Made by a program: the position numbers and the translations under genes. Positions 42,894-52,786 of a stretch of DNA of 63,689 bases are shown here, one piece after another. Numbering within the stretch: the first letter of the stretch is position 1; the number at the start of each line of letters is the position of its first letter. Source of the DNA: Blautia sp. (lineage in GTDB: Bacteria; Bacillota; Clostridia; Lachnospirales; Lachnospiraceae); assembly GCA_030841965.1 (NCBI GenBank), contig JAUUSJ010000005.1, forward strand, positions 1-63,689, in the 5' to 3' direction. The notes under the pieces were generated by a model. The model saw nothing but the letters and a program-made list of their open reading frames with translations. It had not been told where the DNA came from and searched no databases.

Positions 42894-44789
42894 ATGGGAC
42901 TCATTTGGAAGGAGAGATACGAAGAGAGAGCCGAGATTGGACGGGGAGGGAGCGGCGTAGTTTATCTGGCGTGGGATAGGACCAGAAGGTGTGAGGTAGC
43001 CATTAAGGAGTACGAGCAGGAGATGGTTGCGAGACAGGAGAGTTATATTTTGAGAAGATTATCGTATGCGCAGTTTCCGAGAGTCATAGATGAGGGAAGG
43101 AGAGGAGATATTCCTTTTCTCGTGATAAGTTATATCGAGGGAGAGAGCTTAGGTGAGATTTTATCAAAGAGAAGTCTGAGGATGGACGAGATATATTCGT
43201 TCGGTAGTCAGATTTGTGAGATGTTTTTGTATTTACATAGCAGAGTTCCAGCGGTGATTTATAGAGATTTAAAACCTGATAATCTAATCTTGCAGAGAGA
43301 TGGGAGATTAGCGTTGATAGATTTTGGGGCGGCGAGAGAGTATAAGGAAGGTCAGAGAAGAGATACGATGCTTCTTGGGACGAGAGGATTTGCAGCTCCA
43401 GAGCAATTTGGCAATATGGGCCAGACAGATGAAAAGACAGATATTTATACGATTGGGAGATTATTTTATGTGTTTTTAGGAGGGGAGGATGGATTAGAAG
43501 ATTGCAAAGAGCAAGAGCTTGTACAGATGATTAGGAAGTGTATGTCTGTAGATAGGAAGGACAGATATGACAGCGTAAAGGATGTCTGGAATATCTTACA
43601 AAGAGCGAGAGTAAGAAAAAGGCAGAAAATTAGAAGAGTTATCTTAATTTTAGGAGTAGCCGTCTTCTTTTTTGGCAGTATTATTTACAACAGAAAAAGC
43701 GAACAAAAAAGAAATCTTACTTATGAAAAACAACGAAGAGAGCTGGAAGAGAAGATAGAGCAAGGGTGGGATACGAGGGATATTATAAGATTTGTGGAGG
43801 AGGGAGAAGATGTAAAAGAGAGTGTGGATGATGAGGTTTACGACAGAATTTTAAGATACAGTATGAATAGAGGAATGCAAGAACAGATAAGAACACTCAC
43901 TTGGCTATCTAGTCGACTGGAGAAGGAAAAGATAGATAAGAAAGAGGGAGACGAGGAAGATATTTTTTTCTTAATCGGAAGAGCTTATGTGCAGTTGCTT
44001 TTTCTAGGACAGAAGATAGGAGTCACGGACAGGGAGATTGAACAGTATTTAGATAATTCTAGTTTTTATATGGCAAGGCAATATAAAAGCTTGCTTCAAA
44101 AAAATGGGCTATGTAGGGAAGTAGATGGGGATATGAGAAGGCTCTGCCTCGATATTACTCAGTACTTAGATAGCTTATCGATATCGAGGATATGCGTGGA
44201 GGGCAGACTCTCTTTAATGAAGTTTTATGAGCAGATAGAAGATTTTTCATCGATAGAAAGCGAGTGGGCGGCGCAGATAGAAAAGGTGAAAGGCGAACTT
44301 GAATACTTCGAGAAAAAAGAAAGAAATTTAGCGCAAGAGAAGAAGATATTCTATGAAAACACATTATCATATTGGATAAAGATGGAAGAGAATCAAGACA
44401 AAGAAGAGGAGAGAGAGTATGTCAAGATGCAGATATCATGTATAAAACAATTAGAAAGCTTAACAACCTACAAAGAACAATTGGAGTGGAAAAAAAAGGA
44501 ACTTTTTTTGACGAGAATTATGTTGGAAAATAATTGGGTTTCCCTGACGGAGAAAAAAACAGAGATAAGCAAGCTAGAAGAAGAGTTAGAAATATTAATA
44601 GAACTATATCCAAGTGATATAGAACTTTATAGTGAATATGGTCTTTTTCTCTTACATATAGAAGAAGATTTAGAGAGAGCGAAGTTCATGTATGAGAGAG
44701 CCTTATCATTAAGGGGAGAACAGAGTGAAAAGTTTTTCTTACTGGAGGAAGAGCTTATGGAGAGAACGCAGGAGATGGACGCTTCTTAA
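42894..44789 (+). CDS. Transmembrane Ser/Thr protein kinase
   Basis: 631 aa. Kinase domain at 1-235: GRGGSGVVYLAWD near 17-29, AIKEYE Lys near 40, catalytic IYRDLKPDN near 122-130, IDFGAARE near 143, APEQF near 164. A basic stretch (RVRKRQKIRR) and one transmembrane helix (VILILGVAVFFFGSIIY, about 256-272) follow, then ~355 extracytoplasmic residues with coiled-coil character and a TPR-like end. The outside part lacks PASTA repeats, so it differs from PrkC/StkP. It overlaps the next gene, which encodes an Ig-like surface protein, a likely partner. Confidence 0.88.
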   Translation: MGLIWKERYEERAEIGRGGSGVVYLAWDRTRRCEVAIKEYEQEMVARQESYILRRLSYAQFPRVIDEGRRGDIPFLVISYIEGESLGEILSKRSLRMDEIYSFGSQICEMFLYLHSRVPAVIYRDLKPDNLILQRDGRLALIDFGAAREYKEGQRRDTMLLGTRGFAAPEQFGNMGQTDEKTDIYTIGRLFYVFLGGEDGLEDCKEQELVQMIRKCMSVDRKDRYDSVKDVWNILQRARVRKRQKIRRVILILGVAVFFFGSIIYNRKSEQKRNLTYEKQRRELEEKIEQGWDTRDIIRFVEEGEDVKESVDDEVYDRILRYSMNRGMQEQIRTLTWLSSRLEKEKIDKKEGDEEDIFFLIGRAYVQLLFLGQKIGVTDREIEQYLDNSSFYMARQYKSLLQKNGLCREVDGDMRRLCLDITQYLDSLSISRICVEGRLSLMKFYEQIEDFSSIESEWAAQIEKVKGELEYFEKKERNLAQEKKIFYENTLSYWIKMEENQDKEEEREYVKMQISCIKQLESLTTYKEQLEWKKKELFLTRIMLENNWVSLTEKKTEISKLEEELEILIELYPSDIELYSEYGLFLLHIEEDLERAKFMYERALSLRGEQSEKFFLLEEELMERTQEMDAS

Positions 44790-46305
44790 GCGAGTTTATA
44801 TGGCAGGAGCTTTGGGGATATGCGGGATAAGCTTAGTGATAGGTTTATTTGGTATAAGCCTAGAGGGAAGAGCTAGCTCGTTGCAGGGAACAGAGAAGAC
44901 AGTGATTGATGAGATAAATTGGGATGGAAGAGAGGGAAACCAGATGCAGATAAAAGTATCTGTCTGGAGTCCATATCCGATTAGAATCATCCACTGTGAG
45001 GTTTCTTGTGTGAAAGAAGACAGAGGTACCGTGACGAGAAAGAACTTTTGGCAGGAAGAGTCACCGGGAGAAGAAAGTCAAGGACAGTATGAGAGCAGTT
45101 TTTCTTTTGCTTCGTTTGGTGATGTGACCGTTAGAGCATGGGGCGTTGACGAGGCGGGAAAAAAGACGAGCAAGGCAGAGCAGACTGTCAGTAGAGCACA
45201 GGAAGAAGAGATAGAAAATACAGAAAACCAAGAGCAAAATGAGATAAAAAATATTGAAAAAAATATAGAAGATTTGGAAGAAGAAAGAAATATAGATAAA
45301 GATAATATCAATAAACAGATAGAAGATTACGTAGAACAAAATCCAATAAAAAAAGACAATAAAAAACCAGTTATCACAGTAGAAGGGGTGACACCCTATG
45401 CAAATTTGAGAGAAGTTGCTTCGATTAAGGTGAGACTGGAAGATGAAAATTTAGACTTAGAACAAAGCATTGTCTCATTGATAGAGGAGAGCCGAGAGCG
45501 GAAGATGGAGGCAACCTATAGGAGAGAGGATGCGAGTAGGCTAGAATTAGAATTTCATAATATCAATCAAGACGGCAGATATAAGCTGGAAGTGATAGCA
45601 AGGGATAGGTCTGGGAATGAAGAGAAGAAAGTAGTTTTCTTTTTTCTAAATCAAGCAGGCACGAGGTTCCAGCTTCAGTCATCCATCAAGCCGTATATGA
45701 ATCGAATCCCAGAGATAAAAATCCTACTTCAAAATCAAAAAAATGTCTCTATTTTATCTTGTTTAGTCAATGGCAAGAAGGCAGAGTATCGATATCAAGA
45801 TAGGCAGATTATCTTAGATTCTAGTGATGATGAATTATGGAGAGATGGAAGACAGACGATTTTATTGACGGTTAAGGATTCGGCGGGAAATATTAATCAG
45901 ATGTCACCGCTTCGGTTTGTGCTAGATAGACAGAAGCCAGAGTGGGAGATAGAGGGAGTTCGAGAGGGAGGAATTTACTATAGTGAGAGAGAGATAAAGT
46001 TATCGCTAAAGGATTCCTCTGACCAGATTCTAGCGATATTATTAAACGGACAACAGATAGAGATGAGGGAAAAAGAGGACAATATATTCGCTTTTACATT
46101 AAAGGAATATGGAAAGTGGAAGCTGACATTAAGAGCGAGGGATAAGGCAGGTAATTATAGTGAGGAGAATTTATATTTTCAGATAAAGCCATATCGTTTT
46201 GTTCAAGGTCAGGGAGTATCTTTTTCACATATATGCTATTTTTTGTCAATTTTACTATTTGTAACAACGAGTATAATTTTTAAAATAAGCAGCCGATTTA
46301 TCTAG
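44725..46305 (+). CDS. Membrane-anchored Ig-like surface protein
   Basis: 526 aa from a GTG at 44725 with AAGGGGAG upstream, overlapping the kinase gene by 65 bp; ATG 44800 is an alternative. Basic N-terminus, transmembrane helix (AGALGICGISLVIGLFGISL), Glu/Asn-rich linker (about 150-210), then several beta-sandwich-like repeats with DxxGN..K endings (RDRSGNEEKKV, KDSAGNINQ, RDKAGNYSEENL), and a C-terminal hydrophobic helix with basic tail. These look like bacterial Ig domains. Coupling to the kinase suggests a surface ligand-sensing pair. Confidence 0.72.
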   Translation: MKSFSYWRKSLWRERRRWTLLKRVYMAGALGICGISLVIGLFGISLEGRASSLQGTEKTVIDEINWDGREGNQMQIKVSVWSPYPIRIIHCEVSCVKEDRGTVTRKNFWQEESPGEESQGQYESSFSFASFGDVTVRAWGVDEAGKKTSKAEQTVSRAQEEEIENTENQEQNEIKNIEKNIEDLEEERNIDKDNINKQIEDYVEQNPIKKDNKKPVITVEGVTPYANLREVASIKVRLEDENLDLEQSIVSLIEESRERKMEATYRREDASRLELEFHNINQDGRYKLEVIARDRSGNEEKKVVFFFLNQAGTRFQLQSSIKPYMNRIPEIKILLQNQKNVSILSCLVNGKKAEYRYQDRQIILDSSDDELWRDGRQTILLTVKDSAGNINQMSPLRFVLDRQKPEWEIEGVREGGIYYSEREIKLSLKDSSDQILAILLNGQQIEMREKEDNIFAFTLKEYGKWKLTLRARDKAGNYSEENLYFQIKPYRFVQGQGVSFSHICYFLSILLFVTTSIIFKISSRFI

Positions 46306-46311
46306 AAAATG

Positions 46312-46359
46312 AAAACAGAACCGATATCAAAACTAAGACGGATATCGGTTCTGTTTTTT
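46312..46359. terminator. Bidirectional terminator
   Basis: AAAACAGAACCGATATC / GATATCGGTTCTGTTTTT with 12-nt loop, between the Ig-protein gene and convergent argG. Confidence 0.9.
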
Positions 46360-46402
46360 ATGTATTCAATTTGTTAAATGAGGATAAATAAAATGTATAA
46401 AA

Positions 46403-47620
46403 TTAGTCAGCTAAATGCATATCCTTTAATGCGCGAACTTTCATGGAAAGACCAAATAAATTGATGAATCCTTCTGCGTCATGGTGGTCATAGAGCTCGC
46501 CTGTTGTGAAGCTTGCCAAAGACTCACTGTATAGAGAATATGGAGAAGTTGTTCCAGCTTTGATAATATTTCCTTTATAAAGTTTAAACTTAACTTCACC
46601 TGTCACACGCTCCTGTGTCTTCTCAACAAAAGCTTGAAGAGCTTCGCGAAGAGGTGTGAACCATTTTCCCTCATATACAAGATTAGCAAACTCGTTGGCA
46701 ACTAATTTCTTGTAGGAGAGTGTTGGGCGGTCTAAGATAAGCTCCTCTAACTGAGTATGAGCTTCCATCAAAATTGTTCCACCAGGAGTCTCATATACTC
46801 CACGAGATTTCATGCCGACAACACGGTTCTCAACGATATCGACGATACCGATACCGTGTTTTCCTCCTAATTTATTTAAGGTACGGATAATATCAGAAGC
46901 TTTCATCTTCTCTCCGTTTATTGCGGTAGGAACACCTTTCTCAAAGCTAAGTGTTACGTATTCTCCCTCATCTGGAGCCTTCTCAGGAGTTACACCTAAA
47001 ACTAAGAGATGGTCAAAATCAGGCTCATTTGCAGGGTCTTCAAGCTCTAAGCCCTCATGGCTGATATGCCATAAGTTACGGTCACGGCTATAGCTATTAT
47101 CAGCGGAGAATGGAAGGTCAATTCCATGCTCTTTACAGTACTGAATTTCATCCTCACGAGACTGCATCTTCCATGTCTCATTGCATCTCCATGGAGCGAT
47201 GATTTTGATATCAGGGGCGAGAGCTTTGATGGAAAGCTCAAAACGAACCTGGTCATTTCCTTTTCCAGTAGCACCGTGGCAGATTGCGACAGCACCTTCT
47301 TTTCTTGCAATCTCAACAAGACGTTTTGCGATAACAGGTCTTGCAAAAGAAGTACCTAATAAATATTTATTCTCATAGACAGCATTTGCCTGAACAGTTG
47401 GGATGACATACTCGTCAACGAACTCATCGACAACATCCTCAATATATAATTTGGAAGCACCAGAGAGAGCTGCTCTCTCCTCTAATCCCTCTAGCTCGCT
47501 TTCTTGTCCAACGTCGATACAAACGCAGATGACATCATAGTCATAGTTTTCTTTTAACCAAGGGATAATGGCTGTTGTATCAAGTCCTCCTGAGTACGCT
47601 AAAATTACTTTATCTTTCAT
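46403..47620 (-). CDS. argG: Argininosuccinate synthase
   Basis: 405 aa. Begins MKDKVILAYSGGLDTTAIIP (PP-loop SGGLDT), GATGKGNDQVRFEL near 115-128, and YSRDRNLWHISHEGLELEDP. ATG 47620 follows AAGGAGGA; the open frame continuing to 47689 has no ribosome binding site at its first ATG. Condenses citrulline and aspartate. Expressed from a promoter overlapped by ARG-box-like sites, divergent from argCJBD. Confidence 0.96.
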   Translation of the reverse strand: MKDKVILAYSGGLDTTAIIPWLKENYDYDVICVCIDVGQESELEGLEERAALSGASKLYIEDVVDEFVDEYVIPTVQANAVYENKYLLGTSFARPVIAKRLVEIARKEGAVAICHGATGKGNDQVRFELSIKALAPDIKIIAPWRCNETWKMQSREDEIQYCKEHGIDLPFSADNSYSRDRNLWHISHEGLELEDPANEPDFDHLLVLGVTPEKAPDEGEYVTLSFEKGVPTAINGEKMKASDIIRTLNKLGGKHGIGIVDIVENRVVGMKSRGVYETPGGTILMEAHTQLEELILDRPTLSYKKLVANEFANLVYEGKWFTPLREALQAFVEKTQERVTGEVKFKLYKGNIIKAGTTSPYSLYSESLASFTTGELYDHHDAEGFINLFGLSMKVRALKDMHLAD

Positions 47621-47693
47621 AAAAAATCCTCCTTCAATGAATGGGTTTTCAGTTTCATACAAAATAGTAGTTTGTTTTTTTATTGACATGATA

Positions 47694-47722
47694 AATATAC
47701 GTCATTTGTGAATATTATGCAA
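47694..47722 (-). promoter_or_regulatory. argG promoter with ARG-box-like palindromes
   Basis: Reverse strand TTGCAT (complement of 47717-47722), 17-bp spacer, TATATT (complement of 47694-47699). Palindromic ATGATAAATATACGTCAT (47688-47705) and TGTGAATATTATGCAA (47707-47722) cover both boxes, a layout suited to ArgR repression. Box assignment is by resemblance to TGNATWWWWATNCA. Confidence 0.55.
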
Positions 47723-47890
47723 CCCTTTTTTTGAAATTTTTTTAATTTTTTTGAAAAAATTTTCTCTGAATATAAAAACAAAAAAATGAAAAAATATTAA
47801 TTGTGAGAAAAAAGCGAGAAAAAATGCTGAATTTAACTGCTTTTTTTAAACTGACAGTAAAAATACTGGAAATAAAACAGGAGAAGAAAA

Positions 47891-47940
47891 ATGAATTTCT
47901 AGTTGCATAAAATACAAAGAAGATGTATAATTATGAACAT
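47891..47940 (+). promoter_or_regulatory. argCJBD promoter with ARG-box-like palindromes
   Basis: TTGCAT at 47903-47908, 17-bp spacer, TATAAT at 47926-47931. ATGAATTTCTAGTTGCAT (47891-47908) and ATGTATAATTATGAACAT (47923-47940) are 18-bp imperfect palindromes with centres 32 bp apart, overlapping -35 and -10. Same -35 as the divergent argG promoter. Confidence 0.55.
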
Positions 47941-48053
47941 CGTATAAAGATATATAAAATTTACGACAAAAACCTTGAAAAAAACGTTAATATTTGGTAA
48001 GTTAAATTGGATTTTATTTATAAATTTATAAAGAGGAAAGGCTGGAGATAAAA

Positions 48054-49094
48054 ATGATAAAAGCAGGTATTATCGGTGCGACTGGTTATGCTGGTCAGGA
48101 GCTAGTAAGAATTCTGTTGGCACATAAAGAAGTAGAGATTGTATGGTACGGCTCAAGAAGTTATATCGGAAAGAAGTATCACGAAGTATTTCGCAATCTT
48201 TTTGAGATTGTAGAGGACGAATGTCTAGATGATAATATAGGAGAGCTGGTGAAGAGAGTAGATGTTATTTTTACTGCAACTCCACAGGGATTTTGTGCGT
48301 CCTGTATAAATAAAGAAATTTTAGAGCAGGTAAAGGTTATCGATTTGAGTGCGGATTTCCGTATTAAAGATGTGGATATTTATGAGAAATGGTATAAGAT
48401 AGAACATAAGAGCAAAGATTTGATTGAGGAGGCAGTATACGGACTTTGCGAGATAAGACGAGAGGAGATTAAGAATGCGAGATTGATTGCAAATCCAGGA
48501 TGCTATCCAACTTGTTCCACTTTATCTATCTATCCGATGGCGAAAGAGGGCATTATCGATATGAGTACATTGATTATCGATGCGAAGTCTGGAACATCAG
48601 GGGCAGGAAGAGGCGCAAAGGTTCCTAATTTATACTGCGAGGTAAATGAAAATATTAAAGCTTACGGCGTGACGACACATCGTCATACACCAGAGATTGA
48701 GGAACAATTATCCTATGCGTCTGGGGAGAAGGTCGTATTAAACTTTACTCCACATTTAATTCCGATGAATCGAGGAATTTTAATCACAGCATATGCAAAT
48801 CTAAAAAAGAATGTGACGGCGGAGGAAGTAAAGGAGATTTATAAAAAATACTACGACAAAGAGAGATTTGTCCGTGTGTTAGACGGAGCGGATGCCCCAG
48901 AGACAAGATGGGTTGAGGGAAGCAATTATGTGGATGTCAATGCCGTGATTGACCCAAGAACAAACCGTCTTATTATGATGGGAGCGATGGATAATTTGGT
49001 AAAGGGTGCGGCTGGACAGGCTGTACAGAATATGAATATTATGTTTGGACTCGATGAGGCCGAGGGTCTTATGATGGTTCCTATGTTCCCATAA
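48054..49094 (+). CDS. argC: N-acetyl-gamma-glutamyl-phosphate reductase
   Basis: 346 aa. NAD(P)-binding start IGATGYAGQELVRIL, catalytic Cys in ANPGCYPTCSTLS near 145-157, SGTSGAGRGAKVP, HRHTPEIEEQL. First gene of the argCJBD operon. A short R2 palindrome follows. Confidence 0.97.
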   Translation: MIKAGIIGATGYAGQELVRILLAHKEVEIVWYGSRSYIGKKYHEVFRNLFEIVEDECLDDNIGELVKRVDVIFTATPQGFCASCINKEILEQVKVIDLSADFRIKDVDIYEKWYKIEHKSKDLIEEAVYGLCEIRREEIKNARLIANPGCYPTCSTLSIYPMAKEGIIDMSTLIIDAKSGTSGAGRGAKVPNLYCEVNENIKAYGVTTHRHTPEIEEQLSYASGEKVVLNFTPHLIPMNRGILITAYANLKKNVTAEEVKEIYKKYYDKERFVRVLDGADAPETRWVEGSNYVDVNAVIDPRTNRLIMMGAMDNLVKGAAGQAVQNMNIMFGLDEAEGLMMVPMFP

Positions 49095-49096
49095 AA

Positions 49097-49136
49097 TGAT
49101 ACCAGGGTCAAAAGACCTTTTGACCCCAACATCATA
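49097..49136 (+). repeat. Short R2 palindrome between argC and argJ
   Basis: GATACCAGGGTCAAAAGACC followed by TTTTGACCCCAACATCAT: both outer ends of R2 joined without the ~165-bp body. The hairpin could affect argCJBD mRNA. Confidence 0.75.
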
Positions 49137-49218
49137 AAAATAAGACTGGTTAGAGTTGATTAGAAGTATTTACTTAAAATTTTTTAATAGAAGATGAATT
49201 CTAGTGTGAGGAGGAAAT

Positions 49219-50451
49219 ATGATAAAGAGAATCGAAGGTGGAGTGACAACTCCAAAAGGATATAAGGCGGCAGGTCTTCGAGCAGGAATTAAAGCAGGAA
49301 AGACTAATAAAGATATGGCATTAATTGTCAGTGATGTTCCAGCAGTATTTGGAGGAACATTTACAAAAAATGTAGTAAAGGCTGCCCCTGTGCTCTGGGG
49401 ACAAAAGATTGTAAAAGAGCAAGAACAGGTGAGAGCAATTATCGTAAACAGCGGTGTGGCAAATGCCTGCACAGGCGAGGAGGGTATGAAAAATGTAGAG
49501 CTTATGGCAGAAACTGTGGCGTCTCATTTGAATACTCAAAAGGAAGAAGTCTTAGTTAGTTCTACAGGAGTAATCGGGGCTCAGCTTCCGATGGATATTA
49601 TGAAGACGGGAGCCAAGATGCTCTGTCATTCTATAAAGGATGATAGACAATCTGCCATTGATGCGGCGGAGGCGATCTTGACGACGGATACGCATAAAAA
49701 AGAAGTGGCAGTTGAGATGACATTTTCAGACGGAACAAAAGCCGTTATCGCAGGTATGTGTAAAGGTTCTGGTATGATTCATCCAAATATGGGAACGATG
49801 CTTGGATTTGTCGTGAGTGATGTGGCAATCACAAAGGAATTAATCCAAAAGGCGTTAAAAGCCGATGTGGAAGACACGTATAATATGGTATCTGTAGATG
49901 GGGATACTTCCACGAATGATACCGTATTTGTCTTGGCAAATGGACTTGCAGGAAATTCTCTGATTCAGGATGAGAATGAGGATTATGCTGTATTTTGCGA
50001 GGCTCTTCATGAAGTGAATAAAGAACTTGCGAAAAATATTGCGGGGGACGGTGAGGGATGTACGAAATTATTTGAGGTACAAGCCTACGGTCTTAAGACA
50101 AAGGAAGAGGCAAAAATTATGAGTAAATCCGTTATCACATCAAATCTCACAAAGGCGGCTGTGTACGGCAAGGACGCAAACTGGGGAAGAATTCTCTGTG
50201 CGATGGGATATTCAGGAGTGGAGTTTGACCCACAAAAAGTGGATATTATCTTGGAGAGTGAGTATGGAAGAATTCAGATTGTACAAAAAGGTGTTGCGAC
50301 AAATTACAGTGAGGAGGAGGCGACAAAGATTCTCTCTGCCGACCCAGTTATCTGCAAAGTAGATGTGCATGAGGGAGAACAGATGGCTACAGCTTGGGGT
50401 TGTGATTTGACCTATGATTATGTTAAAATCAATGCAGACTATCGCTCTTAA
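49219..50451 (+). CDS. argJ: Bifunctional ornithine acetyltransferase/N-acetylglutamate synthase
   Basis: 410 aa. Starts with EGGVTTPKGYKAAGLRAGIK; autocleavage region HPNMGTMLGFVVSD near 188-201 (cleaves before Thr); VNTFVLAN-like SVDGDTSTNDTVFVLANG; GKDANWGRILCAMGYSG. Recycles acetyl groups in arginine synthesis, consistent with no argA in the window. Confidence 0.97.
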   Translation: MIKRIEGGVTTPKGYKAAGLRAGIKAGKTNKDMALIVSDVPAVFGGTFTKNVVKAAPVLWGQKIVKEQEQVRAIIVNSGVANACTGEEGMKNVELMAETVASHLNTQKEEVLVSSTGVIGAQLPMDIMKTGAKMLCHSIKDDRQSAIDAAEAILTTDTHKKEVAVEMTFSDGTKAVIAGMCKGSGMIHPNMGTMLGFVVSDVAITKELIQKALKADVEDTYNMVSVDGDTSTNDTVFVLANGLAGNSLIQDENEDYAVFCEALHEVNKELAKNIAGDGEGCTKLFEVQAYGLKTKEEAKIMSKSVITSNLTKAAVYGKDANWGRILCAMGYSGVEFDPQKVDIILESEYGRIQIVQKGVATNYSEEEATKILSADPVICKVDVHEGEQMATAWGCDLTYDYVKINADYRS

Positions 50452-50553
50452 GATAATTTGAGAGAATCGTTTGCCACTTATCATATAATATAGATTTCAT
50501 GGTGATATGCCTGCTGATGCGGGCAATGACAAGAAAAGAAAAAGGAGAAAAAA

Positions 50554-51441
50554 ATGTTAGAGAGAGGAAATATTGAGGAAGTTGTATTAAAGGCCAATAC
50601 TTTGGTTGAGGCTCTTCCATATATCAGAAAGTTTAATGGAACGAAAATCGTCGTAAAATACGGCGGAAGTGCGATGCTCGATGAGCAGCTAAAATATAAT
50701 GTAATCAAGGATGTCGCATTGCTTAAATTAATCGGTTTAAAGCCAATTATCGTACATGGAGGCGGAAAAGAGATTAGCAAATGGGTTCGCCTAAGTGGAA
50801 AGGAGCCTGAGTTTGTCAATGGACTTCGTGTTACGGATAAAGAGACAATGGATATTGCAGAGATGGTCTTATATAAAGTGAATAAACAGCTTGTCGGAAT
50901 GATGGAGAAAATCGGTGTTCAGGCGGTTGGACTTTGTGGTAAGGATGCGGGAATGCTCCGTGTAGAGAAAAAGTATGCAGATGGCAAGGATATTGGATAT
51001 GTGGGAAATGTAACCGATGTAAATGTGAAGCTATTAGACAGCTTGATTGAGAGTGATTTCGTTCCAGTTATCGCCCCAATCGGTTTAGATGATAAATATG
51101 ATACATATAATATCAATGCGGATGATGCTGCCTGTGGCATTGCAAAGGCAATTAATGCGGAGAAATTAGTATTCTTGACGGATATAGAGGGAGTATTTAT
51201 CGACCCGACAGATAAGTCTACCCTTATTTCCGAGATGGATTTAGACCAGGCGAAGGAATTTATTAATAAAGGTGTTGTGGGAGGCGGTATGCTTCCAAAA
51301 TTAAATAACTGTGTCGAGGCAATTGAAAATGGCGTATCTCGTGTCCATATCTTGGACGGAAGAATGGAGCATTGTTTACTTCTTGAGTTCTTCACACAAA
51401 AAGGTATCGGTACTGCTATCCTAAAAGAGCCATTATTCTAA
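50554..51441 (+). CDS. argB: Acetylglutamate kinase
   Basis: 295 aa. VVKYGGSAMLD near 28-38, IVHGGGKEIS near 67-76, NINADDAACGIAKA, FLTDIEGVF. The length and N-terminal helix agree with arginine-feedback-sensitive hexameric enzymes, though sensitivity is inferred. An imperfect hairpin (CCTGGCTTGGCGACT...CGTCAAGCAGG) lies between argB and argD. Confidence 0.97.
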   Translation: MLERGNIEEVVLKANTLVEALPYIRKFNGTKIVVKYGGSAMLDEQLKYNVIKDVALLKLIGLKPIIVHGGGKEISKWVRLSGKEPEFVNGLRVTDKETMDIAEMVLYKVNKQLVGMMEKIGVQAVGLCGKDAGMLRVEKKYADGKDIGYVGNVTDVNVKLLDSLIESDFVPVIAPIGLDDKYDTYNINADDAACGIAKAINAEKLVFLTDIEGVFIDPTDKSTLISEMDLDQAKEFINKGVVGGGMLPKLNNCVEAIENGVSRVHILDGRMEHCLLLEFFTQKGIGTAILKEPLF

Positions 51442-51520
51442 TGCGTGAAAACCTGGCTTGGCGACTAAAAAGTCTCGTCAAGCAGGAAGTCTTGGCAGGA
51501 TAAAGAAAAGGAGACAGAAA

Positions 51521-52705
51521 ATGAATGAAATGATAAACAGGGCAGAATCTGTGATTATGAAAACATATAACCGTTTTCCCGTTGTATTGGAGAGGGGAGA
51601 TGGGGTCTATCTTTATGATTTAGAAGGGAAAAAATACTTGGATTTTGGAGCAGGAATTGCTGTATTTGCTCTTGGATATGGAAATCAGGCTTATAATCAG
51701 GCGTTAAAAGAGCAGATTGATAAGCTGATTCATACTTCTAATTTATACTATAATGTTCCAGCGATTGAGGCTGCTGAGAAGATTATAAAGACATCCAAGA
51801 TGGATAAAGTATTTTTTACCAACAGCGGAACGGAGGCGATTGAGGGCGCTCTAAAGGTAGCTCGAAAATATGCCTATCTAAAAGACCCAAAAAAGGAGTA
51901 TGAGTTTATCGCTATGGACCACTCCTTCCACGGAAGAAGTCAGGGAGCACTCTCAGTCACAGGAAATAAACATTATCAGGAAGGCTTTGTGCCAGAGGGA
52001 TGTCGAGCTGTATTTGCCAATTTTAATGATATTGAAGATGTAAAATCTAAACTCACAGATAAAACTTGCGGTATTATCTGCGAGGTAGTGCAGGGCGAGG
52101 GAGGAATCTACCCAGCGGATAAGAAGTTTTTAGAAGAACTTCGCGCAATCTGTGACGAGAGGGATATTGTTCTTATCTTTGATGAGGTTCAGTGTGGAAT
52201 GGGAAGATGTGGCTCTCTTTATGCACATGATTTGTACGGGATAAAGCCAGATGTCTTAGCTATTGCGAAGGCACTCGGTTGCGGTGTACCAGTCGGAGCA
52301 TTTGTCGCCTCAAAGAAAGTATCCAAAGCTCTAGTTCCAGGAGACCACGGCACGACATACGGCGGAAATCCTCTCGTATGTGCGGCAGTGTCAAAAGTAT
52401 TTGATTTGTTTGAGGAGTTGGATATCGTAGGGAATGTCAACAAGGTCGGAGCCTATCTGTACGAAAAATTAGACTCTCTTGCCAAAGAGTACGATTGTAT
52501 TAAGGAGCATAGAGGGCTTGGATTGATGCAGGGCTTAGAATTTAGCGAGGATAAGCCAGTTGGAGCGATTGTAAATAGAGCCTTAGAGGAGGGATTAATT
52601 TTACTCTCTGCCGGCAATAATGTTATCCGTTTTGTGCCACCATTGATTATTACAGAGGAAAATGTAGATGAGATGCTTGAAAAATTAAAGAGAGCGATTG
52701 CATAA
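51521..52705 (+). CDS. argD: Acetylornithine aminotransferase
   Basis: 394 aa PLP enzyme. FFTNSGTEAIEGALK, DHSFHGRSQGALSVTG, IFDEVQCGMGRCG, and the lysine region LAIAKALGCGVPVGA. ATG 51521 with AAAGGAGA is chosen; the open frame from 51458 adds basic residues without a good ribosome binding site. Last gene of argCJBD; argF and carAB are absent from this window. Confidence 0.96.
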   Translation: MNEMINRAESVIMKTYNRFPVVLERGDGVYLYDLEGKKYLDFGAGIAVFALGYGNQAYNQALKEQIDKLIHTSNLYYNVPAIEAAEKIIKTSKMDKVFFTNSGTEAIEGALKVARKYAYLKDPKKEYEFIAMDHSFHGRSQGALSVTGNKHYQEGFVPEGCRAVFANFNDIEDVKSKLTDKTCGIICEVVQGEGGIYPADKKFLEELRAICDERDIVLIFDEVQCGMGRCGSLYAHDLYGIKPDVLAIAKALGCGVPVGAFVASKKVSKALVPGDHGTTYGGNPLVCAAVSKVFDLFEELDIVGNVNKVGAYLYEKLDSLAKEYDCIKEHRGLGLMQGLEFSEDKPVGAIVNRALEEGLILLSAGNNVIRFVPPLIITEENVDEMLEKLKRAIA

Positions 52706-52744
52706 ATTATCTATAATAGCATATTGCTATAGGGGAATGCGATA

Positions 52745-52786
52745 GAAAAGGGACTGTATGGTGAGTGGCATATGGTCCTTTTCATG
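52745..52786 (+). terminator. Terminator after argD
   Basis: GAAAAGGGACTGTATG / CATATGGTCCTTTTC imperfect stem with T-rich 3' arm. Confidence 0.65.
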
